NCBI GenBank assembly: GCA_050180895.1
Contig: JBFXDS010000010.1
Coordinates: 62,001-126,000 of the forward strand
Direction of reading: 5' to 3'
From: JBGPEQ01 sp050180895
GTDB lineage: Bacteria; Pseudomonadota; Alphaproteobacteria; Dongiales; Dongiaceae
Length of the DNA: 64,000 nt
The notes under the pieces are model-generated. The model was not told the origin of the DNA, ran no database searches, and saw only the letters and a program-made list of their open reading frames with translations. The position numbers and the translations under genes were made by a program. Shown here one piece after another: positions 39,828 through 48,870 of this stretch. Positions within the stretch are counted from its first letter, which is position 1; every line of letters begins with the position of its first letter.

Positions 39828-40389
39828 GGTGCTCCATCCTTTCCAGGCAAACCAAGCCGTCATCGTCACCCCCGCCGCGTTAACAAGTGGTGAGTCCTTG
39901 GTTAATTAAATGTAAGGCGGCGTGCCGGTAACGGTTGTGCGCGGGGTCACAGAGGGCGCGAAAACCGCAAGAAACCCCTCCAGCCGCAGGGCGACAGCCA
40001 GGACCGCCGTTCCATAGCGCGTGTCGGCCGGGCGAGCGCGCCGCCGGGAGCGGTAAGGTCGGCTTAAGGCCACGGTCCGGCCGGACCGCGGCTGCAAATA
40101 GCCGAACGGCCGCCCGAGATCGGCGGCCGTCGGTCGTCTGGATTCGATATCGCTGGCGAGAATACGCCGACCTGGATTCACGGGCCGAACCCCGAAATAT
40201 GACGGAGCGAATTCGAAATGTGGCGTTCGCTCCCCGATGTGAACCGGCCGAGGCCTCGCGACCCGCACTCACTTCCGCTGGCCCCGGCCGGTCTTTCCGG
40301 AGACCCAAACTCAGCCACCGGAACTCGACGTGATCGGAGTGATAACCCGCCGCCGTACCCGCGCTATGTCGACGATGAAAAAAGTTGCA
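39828..40389. other. Long intergenic region, no convincing gene
   Basis: About 560 bases. Open frames on both strands overlap one another and none has protein-like composition. A hairpin with 8-bp arms GGAGCGAA (40204-40211) and TTCGCTCC (40226-40233) is visible. An AT-rich stretch near 39888-39912 (TTAACAAGTGG to TTAATTAAATG) is the likely promoter side of the ExbB-like operon. Confidence 0.5.
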
Positions 40390-40731
40390 TCAAGTTGTAA
40401 CAGGGCGGTGGCGACGGCGGCGCGCGGTGCGCGCCGGTGCGAGAGCGGCGCGGAGGGCGGCAACCGCGTCTGCGAGTTGCGACCGGTGCAGATCGTCGAT
40501 GGGCGAGCCGGCCGCGACGGCGCCGGCAAGCTCCCGCAGGATGTCCGCGAGCAGATGGTAGTGGAGATGGAACTCGACGATCCGCCGGTGCTCGCCCCGG
40601 CGAGCGAGCTTGAGGAGCATCGCCTCGGGCTCGATGCGAACCTCGAATCCCGATTCCCGGCCGAAACTGCCCATATAGACCTTGTCGGGAAAGTCGATGG
40701 AAACCTCGGCTTTGTCGGCAATCGGCTTCAC
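40390..40731 (-). CDS. Small protein of unknown function
   Basis: A 113-residue protein from a GTG at 40731 preceded by GAAAGGGACG. Its start (KPIADKAEVSIDFPDKVYMG) and FEVRIEPEAMLLKLARRGEH suggest a compact alpha/beta domain, followed by VEFHLHYHLLADILRELAGAV, a helix rich in histidine. The tail is Arg/Ala-rich. It is probably cotranscribed with the cytochrome c gene 44 bases upstream. No family recognised. Confidence 0.55.
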   Translation of the reverse strand: MKPIADKAEVSIDFPDKVYMGSFGRESGFEVRIEPEAMLLKLARRGEHRRIVEFHLHYHLLADILRELAGAVAAGSPIDDLHRSQLADAVAALRAALAPARTARRRRHRPVTT

Positions 40732-40775
40732 GTGCTCGTCCCTTTCTCTTGCTGCCGCGGATCCGCGCGCGGCAT

Positions 40776-41153
40776 TCACCACCCCGCCGTTGCCCCTTCG
40801 GTCGCGCGCAGCGACAGGATATAGGCCAGGATCGCATCCAGCTCGTCCGGCAGGAGCTGCTGCTCGCGCATCGGATAGTGCGGCAGGAGGATGAGCCGGC
40901 GCAGCTCGGCCTCGCCGCGGTCCGCGCGCGCGATGCGCGCAAAGCTCGGCGCCGCGACCTCCTCGATGCCGCTCCCGGTATCGAACGCGACGGCGGGCGG
41001 CGTCGGCTGGTCTTTCGCCGTGCGGTGACAGGCGGCGCAATATTCCCGCGCCAGCCATCGGCCATCGTCGGCCGTCAAGCTGTCGGCAAAAGCCGCTCCC
41101 GCGCCACCGGCGATCAAGGCTGCGGCAAAGGCCAGCCGACTGCACATGAGCAT
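40776..41153 (-). CDS. Small periplasmic cytochrome c
   Basis: A 125-residue protein with a signal peptide (LAFAAALIAGGAGAAFA). The heme-binding motif is CAACH in AREYCAACHRT near residue 38, and the distal methionine is probably in LPHYPMREQQL near residue 95, giving a class I fold. The end LDAILAYILSLRA is the typical last helix. The start could be the ATG at 41153 or 41147. The electron partner is not known. Confidence 0.87.
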   Translation of the reverse strand: MLMCSRLAFAAALIAGGAGAAFADSLTADDGRWLAREYCAACHRTAKDQPTPPAVAFDTGSGIEEVAAPSFARIARADRGEAELRRLILLPHYPMREQQLLPDELDAILAYILSLRATEGATAGW

Positions 41154-41279
41154 GGGACAACGTCCATTGCCGAAACACGACCCTGTCGGCTCTCGCCGAC
41201 ACCCTTTTCTTAGGCGCGGCGGGAACGGGCGGCCTTGATGTCGATCAAGGCGGTCTTCCGCGGCTTCGACGTCCGAGGA

Positions 41280-43823
41280 TTATGTCACTGACGGGCGCCG
41301 CGCGCCGGCGAGGGGGATGCCGGTGGCCGCGGCCGTCGGCAGGGTGATCGACCGCAGATCCTCGGGCTCGAGGTTGTGGACATCTGTCTTGCCGGTGCAG
41401 CGGGCCATGATCGAGGCTTCCGTCGACATCGCCTGCAGCAGGCAGGCGGCGGCGTCGATCCGGTCGGCCTCGCTGCGGTCGCCGTAGAAGCGGATATCCG
41501 GGCCGATCATCTCGCCGCCGAGCGCCAACGCCATCGACATGCCGATCACCGCCGCATTGGCGCCGAGCGACAGCAGCTTGGCGACATCGGTGCCGGAGCG
41601 CACCCCGCCGAAATACAGCAGCTGCAGATCCTCCTCGCGGTTGAGCCGGCGGAGGATGCGGATGGCGTCGCGCATGACCGTGAAATCCGGCGCGGCCGCC
41701 AACTCCGGCCACGGCCGGACGATACCCGGCGTGGCGTCGAGCAGCAGCAAGTCGAAGCGCTTCTCCAGCGCGAACGGAATCGCCGCCGCCAACTCCGACG
41801 ACCGCACCGCCAGTCCCAGCAGCTTGCCGGCGATCCGCGTGGGCTCGAACGGGCTGAAACCGTCGGCCTGCACATGGATATGGCCGGCCGCGGCGGGATC
41901 GGGCCCGCTCCCGCCGGCGACGACAAGCTGCAGCCAGGGGGCATCGCCGGGCAGGCGGATGCGCCCGAGATAGCCGGAGCCGACCTTGGTCAGCGCCTGG
42001 CCCAGCGCACCCTTCAGCTCCGACGAGGCATCGTCGAAACCGGTCGCCATGACCGGCAGCTCCAGCGTGAAGGCACCGCCGATCTCGGACCGCATGTTGC
42101 AAGCGTCGCGATAGGGGTCGATCACCAGGCGCGAGAGATTGGCAGCCAGGAACACGAGGTCATCAAGCGAGGGCTTGTGGCCCTCCGGATAAGGGTTCGG
42201 CCGTTGCTCCAGGCGTTTCTTGAAGATCGCCTTCTGCGTGACCGCATCGTCGGGCCGCGTGCGCGCCATGACGAAGATGTCCTCGCGCGTGCGCACGCTG
42301 TAGTCGTGCGAGCCGGTCTCGGCGTCGCAGCGATAGCAGCGGGCGGCCTCGTCCTTCGCCGTCTTCTCGTCGTAGGTCGACTCGATCTCGGGGAAGGCGA
42401 CGGGGTTCTCGCCCAGCCCATGGAACGCCTGCTCCTGGCGTGGAAACACCTCCCAGTTGATGTCCTGCGCCACCGGCACGCGGCGCGTGCGGTAGGGCGT
42501 GCGGTAGGGCAGCGGATCGGCGACGCCGTTGAGGAAGGACTTCACGTAGTACGCCGCGCGATGCCCGTGCATCATCGCCTTGACGATGGTCGAGCCGCCG
42601 AAGGCGCCGTCGCCGGCCGCGAACACCTTCGGGTCCTTCGTGCGCATGGACTTCCATTCCGTGCGCACGCGGTCGCCATCCATCAGGCCGTGCCGGTCCA
42701 GCTCCTCGCATTCGCCCTTCTGGCCGACGGCCATGATGACCATGCCGCAATCGATGTCGCGCTCGCTGCCGGGCACCGCGACGGGACGGCGCCGGCCGTC
42801 CATGTCGGGCTCGCCCAGGGCGGTCTCGACGCAGCGCAGGGCGAAGCGGTTGCCCTCGGTCACGACGCGCACGGGCTGGGTGTTGTAGATGAATTCGATG
42901 CCTTCCTTGATGGCGCCGTGGAGCTCGTCCTTGCGGGCGGGAATCTCGGCCGGACCGCGGCGGTAGATGACCTGCACGTTCTCGCAGCCGGACAGGCGCT
43001 TGGCGACGCGGCAGGCATCCATGGCGACATCGCCGCCGCCGATGACCAGCACCGTCTCCGGCAGGGTCGGGCGCTCGCCGTCATTGATCCGGCGCAGGAA
43101 GCCGACGCCATCGACCACCTGCGGATGGTCGTCGCCGGGAATGCCCATGGACTTGCCCCACCAGGAACCGATGGTCAGGAGCACGGCATCGTGGCGCACC
43201 TTCAGCGCCTCGAGCGTGACGTCCTTGCCGAGTGCGCAGTTGAGATGGACCTTGATGCCGGGGCAGCGCTTCAGGACGCGCTGCATGTCTTCCTCGATGG
43301 TTCCCGGCGGCAGGCGGAAGGCCGGAATGCCCCAGGTCATCATGCCGCCGAGGCGGTTCATCATCTCGTAGACATGGACCTCGAAGCCGGCCTCGGCGAG
43401 ATCCTGCGCCGCGGTCATGCCGGAGGGGCCACTGCCGACGATACCGACCGTTTCCCTGCGCGTCACCGATACCGGCGGCAGGTGATGGGATTTGCCGAGC
43501 TTCTCCATCACGAAGCGCTTGAGGTTGCGGATGGCGAGCGGACCGTCGCTGTCGGTGCGGCGGCAGGCCGGCTCGCACGGCGCGTCGCAGACGCGGCCGC
43601 AGATCGAGCTGAAGGGATTGGTGGCGGTGATGGCCTCGAAGGCCGCCTCGATCTTCCCTTCCCAGATATAGGCGATATAGGACGGCGCATCCGTGCCGAT
43701 CGGGCAGGCGACCTGGCAGGGCGCCGGCACGAAATTCACGTCGGCGACGTCGTCGGCGAACTCCGGGGGTGCATCGATCGGCGCGACCCGGTCGATGTCG
43801 TAGACGTTGGTCGGGTCGGTCAT
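41280..43823 (-). CDS. GltD-like NAD(P)H oxidoreductase fused to a glutamate-synthase-like barrel
   Basis: An 847-residue fusion. Residues 1-480 resemble GltD: the N-terminal Fe-S region (PCQVACPIGTDAP and SICGRVCDAPCEPACRR), FAD motif VGIVGSGPSGMTAAQDLAEA, NADPH motif VLVIGGGDVAMDACRVAKR, and VFAAGDGAFGGSTIVKAM. Residues about 550-830 resemble the FMN barrel of glutamate synthase, with LQLLYFGGVRSGTDVAKLLS and NAAVIGMSMALALGGEMIG, but lack the cysteine cluster. A typical GltD is about 480 residues, so the added domain is noteworthy. The start overlaps the upstream gene by 4 bases. It probably supplies electrons to that subunit. Confidence 0.8.
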   Translation of the reverse strand: MTDPTNVYDIDRVAPIDAPPEFADDVADVNFVPAPCQVACPIGTDAPSYIAYIWEGKIEAAFEAITATNPFSSICGRVCDAPCEPACRRTDSDGPLAIRNLKRFVMEKLGKSHHLPPVSVTRRETVGIVGSGPSGMTAAQDLAEAGFEVHVYEMMNRLGGMMTWGIPAFRLPPGTIEEDMQRVLKRCPGIKVHLNCALGKDVTLEALKVRHDAVLLTIGSWWGKSMGIPGDDHPQVVDGVGFLRRINDGERPTLPETVLVIGGGDVAMDACRVAKRLSGCENVQVIYRRGPAEIPARKDELHGAIKEGIEFIYNTQPVRVVTEGNRFALRCVETALGEPDMDGRRRPVAVPGSERDIDCGMVIMAVGQKGECEELDRHGLMDGDRVRTEWKSMRTKDPKVFAAGDGAFGGSTIVKAMMHGHRAAYYVKSFLNGVADPLPYRTPYRTRRVPVAQDINWEVFPRQEQAFHGLGENPVAFPEIESTYDEKTAKDEAARCYRCDAETGSHDYSVRTREDIFVMARTRPDDAVTQKAIFKKRLEQRPNPYPEGHKPSLDDLVFLAANLSRLVIDPYRDACNMRSEIGGAFTLELPVMATGFDDASSELKGALGQALTKVGSGYLGRIRLPGDAPWLQLVVAGGSGPDPAAAGHIHVQADGFSPFEPTRIAGKLLGLAVRSSELAAAIPFALEKRFDLLLLDATPGIVRPWPELAAAPDFTVMRDAIRILRRLNREEDLQLLYFGGVRSGTDVAKLLSLGANAAVIGMSMALALGGEMIGPDIRFYGDRSEADRIDAAACLLQAMSTEASIMARCTGKTDVHNLEPEDLRSITLPTAAATGIPLAGARRPSVT

Positions 43824-45781
43824 GACGCTTCGCGCAGGCCGAGGCCGTTCTGGCGCTCGCGATATTCCGGCGCGTAGGGCAGACGCGTGATCTCCGCCGC
43901 CTCCGGCGTCAGCGCGACGAGGTCGTTGCGCGACAGCTCATGCACGTCCTGGTAGCCGTGGGCGTGCGCGATCGCGGCCAGCTGCCAGCGCAGGCATTCG
44001 AGGTAGCGGTGCACGTTGCGCGCCTCGACCGGCGTGTTGTAGCGCTTCTCGTGCTCGGGGTCCTGGGTGGCGATGCCGACCACGCACTGGCCGACATGGC
44101 ACTGCAGGCAGGCGATGCAGCCGCCGGCGATGATGGCGCCGGTGCCGACGGCGACGGCGCGGGCGCCGAGCGCCAGCGCCTTGGCGGCGTCGATGCCGTC
44201 CTTGATGCCGCCCATGAGGACGAGCGGCATGTCCTTGGTGCCGCCGACCTCGGCCAGCGCGTCCACCGCCTCCTGGATCGCGGAGAGCGTGGGGATGCCG
44301 ACATATTCCAGCACCTCGTGGCCGGCGGCGCCGGTCGAGCCCTGCATGCCGTCGAGCTCGACGAAATCGAAGCCGTCCTTGTAGGCGATCTTGATGTCGT
44401 CGCGGACGCGCCCGGCGCCGAGCTTCACCGAGACGGGCTTGCGGTATCCGGTCGCCTCGCGGAACTCCTCGACCTTGATGACGAGATCGTCGGCGCCGAG
44501 CACGTCGGGATGGCGCGAGGGCGAGCGCAGATCGATGCCGGCGGGGATGCCGCGGATGCGCGCGATCTCCGGCGTCACCTTCTTGGCCATGAGCTGGCCG
44601 CCGAGGCCGGGCTTGGCGCCCTGGGAGATGTAGATCTCCAACCCGTCGGCGCGCTGCATATCGTGGATATTCCAACCGAGCCGCCCGGCGAGGCACTGAT
44701 AGATGAGCGTCTTGGCTTCCGCCCGCTGCTCGTCGGACATGCCGCCTTCGCCGGTGTTCTCAGACGTGTCGGAGAGGCGCGACGCGATGGCCATCGCCAG
44801 CTTCGTCGATTTGCTGAGCGCCCCGTAGCTCATGGCCGCGATCATGACGGGCATGGAGAGATCGAGCGGCTTGGCGCCGAAGCGGCCGCCGAGCTGGGTG
44901 CGCATGTTGACCTTGCTCACCACGTCGCGGTCGGGCGGCAGGTTGCGGAGGTCGCGCTTGAAGGCGAGATCGGAGACGTGCGGCAGCGGCCGGCCGGCGC
45001 CGTAGCCGCGGATGCGGTAGCGGCCGATCTGCGCCTTGATATGGATGTCCTCCTGGACCTTGGGATTCCAGTAGGCGCTGTCGCCGGAGGCCTGGAAGAA
45101 CGGGATCACGCGCACGCGCGGCTCGGTGCGCGGATAGCGCAGCCGCTTGCCGGCATTGACGACCTTCTGGAACGCGCCCTTGAAGGGAATCTCGTACTTG
45201 TCGAGGAAGGCGCGCAGTTCGTCCGCCTCGTTCGCCGGCAGATCGATGAGCATCGCATCGGTGCCGAGCGAGTTCACGGTGCCGGCGACGTAGATGGTGC
45301 CGCCGGTCATGTCCTGGCCGACCTTCTCGCCGGAGTTCCCGATGATGATGAGCCGGCCGCCATACATCATGTAGCCGGCCATGAAGTTGGCGTTGCCGGC
45401 GCAGCACAGCGTGCCCGCCTTCATCACCTGGCCGGCGCGCGAGCCGATGTTGCCGTGCACGACGACGTCGGCGCCGCGGATGGCGACGCCGGCGATGGCG
45501 CCGGCGTTGCCGCGCACGACCACGGAGCCGCCGAGCATGTTGTCGGCCAGGCCCCAGCCGACATTATTGTCGACCTCGACGCGCGGACCGTCGGTCAGGC
45601 CGGCGCAGAAATAGCCGGCCGACCCGCGGACATGCAGGCGCACCTTGTGGACCAGCCCGACGCCGATGTGGTGGCGGGCGTCGGGATTGACGACCTCGAT
45701 GTCCTCGCCGTCGGCCCCGTATTTGCGGATCAGCTCGTTGGCCTCGGTGACCGAGACCCGGCTCAGATCGATCGACGCCAT
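43820..45781 (-). CDS. Glutamate synthase-like subunit, GXGXG plus FMN domains
   Basis: A 653-residue protein. Residues 1-230 are the GXGXG beta-helix (repeats such as GGSVVVRGNAGAIAGVAIRG and GGRLIIIGNSGEKVGQDMTG). Residues 290-650 are the FMN domain, with SKGAKPG-like SQGAKPGLGGQLMAKKV, LMGGIKDGIDAAKALALGA, and the 3Fe-4S cysteines in CIACLQCHVGQC. In conventional GltB the order is amidotransferase-FMN-GXGXG; here GXGXG comes first and amidotransferase is separate. Related split sets are GlxBCD/MgsABC and archaeal glutamate synthases. Product (glutamate or N-methylglutamate) is not settled. Confidence 0.83.
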   Translation of the reverse strand: MASIDLSRVSVTEANELIRKYGADGEDIEVVNPDARHHIGVGLVHKVRLHVRGSAGYFCAGLTDGPRVEVDNNVGWGLADNMLGGSVVVRGNAGAIAGVAIRGADVVVHGNIGSRAGQVMKAGTLCCAGNANFMAGYMMYGGRLIIIGNSGEKVGQDMTGGTIYVAGTVNSLGTDAMLIDLPANEADELRAFLDKYEIPFKGAFQKVVNAGKRLRYPRTEPRVRVIPFFQASGDSAYWNPKVQEDIHIKAQIGRYRIRGYGAGRPLPHVSDLAFKRDLRNLPPDRDVVSKVNMRTQLGGRFGAKPLDLSMPVMIAAMSYGALSKSTKLAMAIASRLSDTSENTGEGGMSDEQRAEAKTLIYQCLAGRLGWNIHDMQRADGLEIYISQGAKPGLGGQLMAKKVTPEIARIRGIPAGIDLRSPSRHPDVLGADDLVIKVEEFREATGYRKPVSVKLGAGRVRDDIKIAYKDGFDFVELDGMQGSTGAAGHEVLEYVGIPTLSAIQEAVDALAEVGGTKDMPLVLMGGIKDGIDAAKALALGARAVAVGTGAIIAGGCIACLQCHVGQCVVGIATQDPEHEKRYNTPVEARNVHRYLECLRWQLAAIAHAHGYQDVHELSRNDLVALTPEAAEITRLPYAPEYRERQNGLGLREAS

Positions 45782-46674
45782 GTCTCGTAGGTCCCCGGCG
45801 GCGGTTCGGATGTGTTGAGCGCGCGACCGGGGAAGAGGCGGTTGAGCGACACCTCTTCCGAGGCGATGGCGATGAGGTCGTCGTTCTCGAATTTCACCAT
45901 CGGCTTCACCGCCAGCCGGTCCTTCGCGTAGCCGATCTCGTCCTTGGTGGAGACCAGGAAGGAGAAGGTGCCGTCGAGATCGGCGATCGAGTCCCGGAGC
46001 GCGTCCTTCAGGCTCGAACCATGCTTGAGCTTGTCAGCCAGATAGACGGCGATGAGTTCGCTGTCGTTGTCCGTATTGAACTTGTAGCCGCGCTTCTCGA
46101 AGCGGCGGCGCATCTTGTAGTAGTTGGTGATCTGGCCGTTGTGGACGATAGCGACGTCGGCGAAACCGGTCGCCCAGAACGGATGCGATGCCTCCGGCGC
46201 GACATCGGACTCGGTGGCGAGGCGGACATGGCCGATGCCGTGCGTACCCTCGAAGCTGTCGACCTTGTAGACTTTGTCGACGTCATGGGCGCCGCCGACA
46301 TCCTTGATGATGTCGAGGCTCTCGCCGATCGACGAGACCTTGGCCGCCTCCTCCATGTCATAGGCGAACTTCTGGAGATCGCCGGAGAACCTCACGTCGA
46401 CGCGGTAGCCGGCGCCGGTCCGCTCCTCGTCGATGATCTCGGCCTGGTAGTCGCGCAGCTTGTCCTTGACCCGTTGGATGGCGATCTCGGCGTCGGTACC
46501 GGTGCCGACGATGAAGCGCAGGCGCAGTTGCCCCGGCACCGGATCGTGATAGAGCGCGAAGCCGGTCGAATCCGGTCCGCGGTGCTGGCAGCCGTCGAGC
46601 ATGTCGATCAGGGCCCGGCCGACTTCGGCCCGCGACCCTCGCTTCTTGAACAAGATCCCGGCGATGCCACACAT
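45763..46674 (-). CDS. Class II glutamine amidotransferase subunit
   Basis: A 303-residue protein starting MCGIAGILFKKRG, in which C2 is the N-terminal nucleophile after Met removal. Further markers are CQHRGPDSTGFALY near residue 30, GIGHVRLATESDVAPEASHP near 145, VHNGQITNYYKMRR near 180 and DNDSELIAVYLADKL near 205. It releases ammonia from glutamine for the synthase subunits encoded next. Similar to GlxB/MgsA. Its end overlaps the next gene by 19 bases. The ATG at 46674 is fixed by the need for C2. Confidence 0.9.
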   Translation of the reverse strand: MCGIAGILFKKRGSRAEVGRALIDMLDGCQHRGPDSTGFALYHDPVPGQLRLRFIVGTGTDAEIAIQRVKDKLRDYQAEIIDEERTGAGYRVDVRFSGDLQKFAYDMEEAAKVSSIGESLDIIKDVGGAHDVDKVYKVDSFEGTHGIGHVRLATESDVAPEASHPFWATGFADVAIVHNGQITNYYKMRRRFEKRGYKFNTDNDSELIAVYLADKLKHGSSLKDALRDSIADLDGTFSFLVSTKDEIGYAKDRLAVKPMVKFENDDLIAIASEEVSLNRLFPGRALNTSEPPPGTYETWRRSI

Positions 46675-46847
46675 GGACGCGATCCTCCGCATAGGGCCGC
46701 ACCGCGGCGCGAAAGCGAGCTTTGTTTCATCTAGCAGAGGCAAGAGTGAATTTCAACTGACATTAAACGAAATTTCCTGTGAGGAAACATTCGACCGGCC
46801 AGAAATCGCATGCCCGGGAAGCTGCTACCGACAGCATCGTGTCAGGA

Positions 46848-46934
46848 TGGTGCGAGCGGTGGGAGTCGAACCCACATGCCCTTGCGGGCGCGGGATTTTG
46901 AGTCCCGTGCGTCTGCCAGTTCCGCCACGCTCGC
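46848..46934 (-). tRNA. tRNA-Leu (CAA anticodon)
   Basis: An 87-nt class II tRNA with encoded CCA. The acceptor stem pairs GCGAGCG with CGCTCGC, the anticodon stem CGGGA/TCCCG encloses CTCAAAA, the long variable arm is GCCCGCAAGGGC, and the T arm is GTGGGTTCGACTCCCAC. The anticodon CAA reads UUG. Confidence 0.95.
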
Positions 46935-47091
46935 ATTCGGGAAGCCGCATCGGGACAATCGTCGCACCCGGCGCGGCCGGCCGATCATAGACATCCATCG
47001 CGACGATGCAAGCTGGCCCGCAGCCGCGATTGCCGACGCCGCCGGCCGCTGCTACACCCGCGCAGGCAAGGGCAAGGCGGACAAGCGACCG

Positions 47092-47673
47092 ATGCTGCGG
47101 CGTATCTATGACTGGATCATAAAGCTGTCCGGAAGCCGCCACGCGATGCCGGCCCTGGCGGTGGTCTCCTTCACCGAGAGCTCGTTCTTCCCGATCCCGC
47201 CTGATGCCATGATCATCCCGATGGTGCTGGCCGATCCCAAGCGGGCCTGGCGCATCGCCCTGGTGGCGACCGCCGCCTCGGTGCTCGGCGGTATCGCTGG
47301 CTATGCCATCGGCGTCTATCTCTACGAGACCCTGGGCCAATGGCTGATCTCGCTCTACGGGTTCGGCGACCAGTTCGGCGCGTTCCAGGCGTCCTACGCC
47401 GAATGGGGCCTGTGGATCATCCTGATCAAGGGCCTGACCCCGATCCCCTACAAGATCGTCACCATCGCCAGCGGGGTTGCCGGCTACAACCTTCCGGTAT
47501 TCATCCTCGCCTCGATCCTGACGCGCGGGGCCCGCTTCTTCATCGTCGCCGCCCTGCTGCGCGCCTTCGGGCCGCCGATCCGCGACTTCATCGAGCGGCG
47601 GCTTACGCTGGTCACCACCGCGTTCGTGCTGCTGATCGTCGGTGGCATCCTGGTCACGCGCTATGTCGTGTAG
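47092..47673 (+). CDS. YqaA/DedA-family (VTT domain) membrane protein
   Basis: A 193-residue inner-membrane protein with four to five helices. It shows AVVSFTESSFFPIPPDAMIIPMV near residue 23, with the acidic and Pro residues of re-entrant loops, and GLTPIPYKIVTIASGVAGY near residue 118, the counterpart loop. DedA-superfamily proteins act in lipid carrier recycling and proton-dependent homeostasis; the YqaA branch is little studied. The ATG at 47092 starts at the family norm. dsbB and coq7 follow in the same direction. Confidence 0.88.
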   Translation: MLRRIYDWIIKLSGSRHAMPALAVVSFTESSFFPIPPDAMIIPMVLADPKRAWRIALVATAASVLGGIAGYAIGVYLYETLGQWLISLYGFGDQFGAFQASYAEWGLWIILIKGLTPIPYKIVTIASGVAGYNLPVFILASILTRGARFFIVAALLRAFGPPIRDFIERRLTLVTTAFVLLIVGGILVTRYVV

Positions 47674-47703
47674 CCTCTCCAGCCGGCGAGTTCGAATTCC
47701 CAT

Positions 47704-48228
47704 ATGAGCGAGATGGCAAGCATCACGGCGCACGTGCCGGTCGACCGGCGCATTCCGCTGCTCGTCGCCGTCGCCAGCCTCGCCGGCCTTGCGGTCGCCT
47801 TCGCCTCGCAATATTGGGGCGGCCTGCAGCCCTGCATCCTCTGCATCTACCAGCGCTACCCCTACGGGATCACGGCCACCCTCGGCGTCATCGGCATCCT
47901 CGCCGCCGCACGGCCGGCGGTGCTGCGTGCGATCCTGCTGCTGGCCGCGCTCGCGTTCGCCGTCGACGCCGGCATCGCTGCCTTTCATGTCGGCGTCGAG
48001 CAGGGGTGGTGGCAGGGGACGGCGGAGTGCGGCAGCACGCTCGACCTCACGCTCAGTCCCGAGGAGCTGAAGAGCCAGCTGATGAATCAGCCGCTGGTCC
48101 GATGCGACGAAGTGGCGTGGTCGCTGTTCGGCATCTCCATGGCGGGCTACAATTTTCTCTACGCCCTTGCATTGACCGCCGTTGCGCTGTGGTTCGCGCT
48201 GCGCCGGCGGCGCGTGGAGGCGGCATGA
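47704..48228 (+). CDS. dsbB: Disulfide bond formation protein B
   Basis: A 174-residue four-helix membrane oxidase that reoxidises DsbA and passes electrons to quinone. The first redox pair is in QPCILCIYQRYPY, including the quinone-contacting Arg, and the second loop has AECGSTLDL and LVRCDEVAWSLFGISM. Its stop overlaps the coq7 start (ATGA); both concern the quinone pool. Confidence 0.93.
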   Translation: MSEMASITAHVPVDRRIPLLVAVASLAGLAVAFASQYWGGLQPCILCIYQRYPYGITATLGVIGILAAARPAVLRAILLLAALAFAVDAGIAAFHVGVEQGWWQGTAECGSTLDLTLSPEELKSQLMNQPLVRCDEVAWSLFGISMAGYNFLYALALTAVALWFALRRRRVEAA

Positions 48229-48776
48229 GCGAAGGGAGCAGGCGCCGACTGCCGGGCGATCTGTCGCGCGACGACCAGATCCGGCGCATGATCCGCGTCG
48301 ACCACGCCGGCGAGTATGGCGCGCGCCGCATCTACGAGGGCCAGCTCGCGGTGTTGGGCCATCGGCAGGACGCCGAACCGATCCGCCACATGGCGGCGCA
48401 GGAGCAGCGCCACCTCGACGCGTTCGACAAGATGATCGTGGACCGCCATGTGCGACCGACCGCGCTGCATCCGCTGTGGCATGTCGCCGGCTATGCCCTG
48501 GGGGCCGCGACGGCGCTGCTCGGCCGCGAGGCCGCGATGGCCTGCACCGTCGCCGTCGAGGAGGTCATCGACGAGCACTACGCGAAGCAGGCAGCGCAGC
48601 TGGGCGACGAGGAGAGCGACCTGAAGGCGCTGATCGAGGACTTCCGCGCCGAAGAGATCGAGCACCGCGGCCTCGGTCTCGCCGAGGGCGCCGAGCGGGC
48701 GCCCGCATACGACGTGCTGAAGGGCACGATCAAGGCCGGATCGCGGCTCGCGATCTGGCTGGCGGAACGATTCTGA
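48225..48776 (+). CDS. coq7: 2-polyprenyl-3-methyl-6-methoxy-1,4-benzoquinone monooxygenase (COQ7 family)
   Basis: A 183-residue diiron hydroxylase for ubiquinone synthesis. The six metal ligands come from VDHAGEYGARR, QEQRHLDAF, AVEEVIDEHYAKQ and RAEEIEHRGLG, all matching the two E-X6-Y/E-X-X-H repeats. The length agrees with the short bacterial Coq7 type. Translation is coupled to dsbB. Confidence 0.95.
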   Translation: MSEGSRRRLPGDLSRDDQIRRMIRVDHAGEYGARRIYEGQLAVLGHRQDAEPIRHMAAQEQRHLDAFDKMIVDRHVRPTALHPLWHVAGYALGAATALLGREAAMACTVAVEEVIDEHYAKQAAQLGDEESDLKALIEDFRAEEIEHRGLGLAEGAERAPAYDVLKGTIKAGSRLAIWLAERF

Positions 48777-48779
48777 GAA

Positions 48780-48870
48780 GCTGTCGGCTCTCAGCCGTCA
48801 GCTATCAGGCAACGGCGAGAACCTCGCTGCATTCTAATGCTGATCGCTGACAGCTGACAGCTGATAGCTA
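48780..48870. repeat. Repeated AGCTGACAGCTGATAGC-type palindrome
   Basis: Words such as CTGTCGGCTCTCAGCCGTCA and GCTGACAGCTGACAGCTGAT surround about 30 bases, forming alternative hairpins. Related words flank the region after rpoD (5080-5289). It lies between convergent coq7 and the HNH gene and may serve as a bidirectional terminator. Confidence 0.65.

Noticed and set aside
39880..40389. Several overlapping small frames in the long gap before the ExbB-like operon
   Set aside because: They conflict with one another, lack ribosome sites and have Arg/Pro-rich antisense-like composition.
41376..45790. Long plus-strand open frames opposite the glutamate synthase-like genes
   Set aside because: Composition is antisense-like and the minus-strand genes have clear catalytic motifs.
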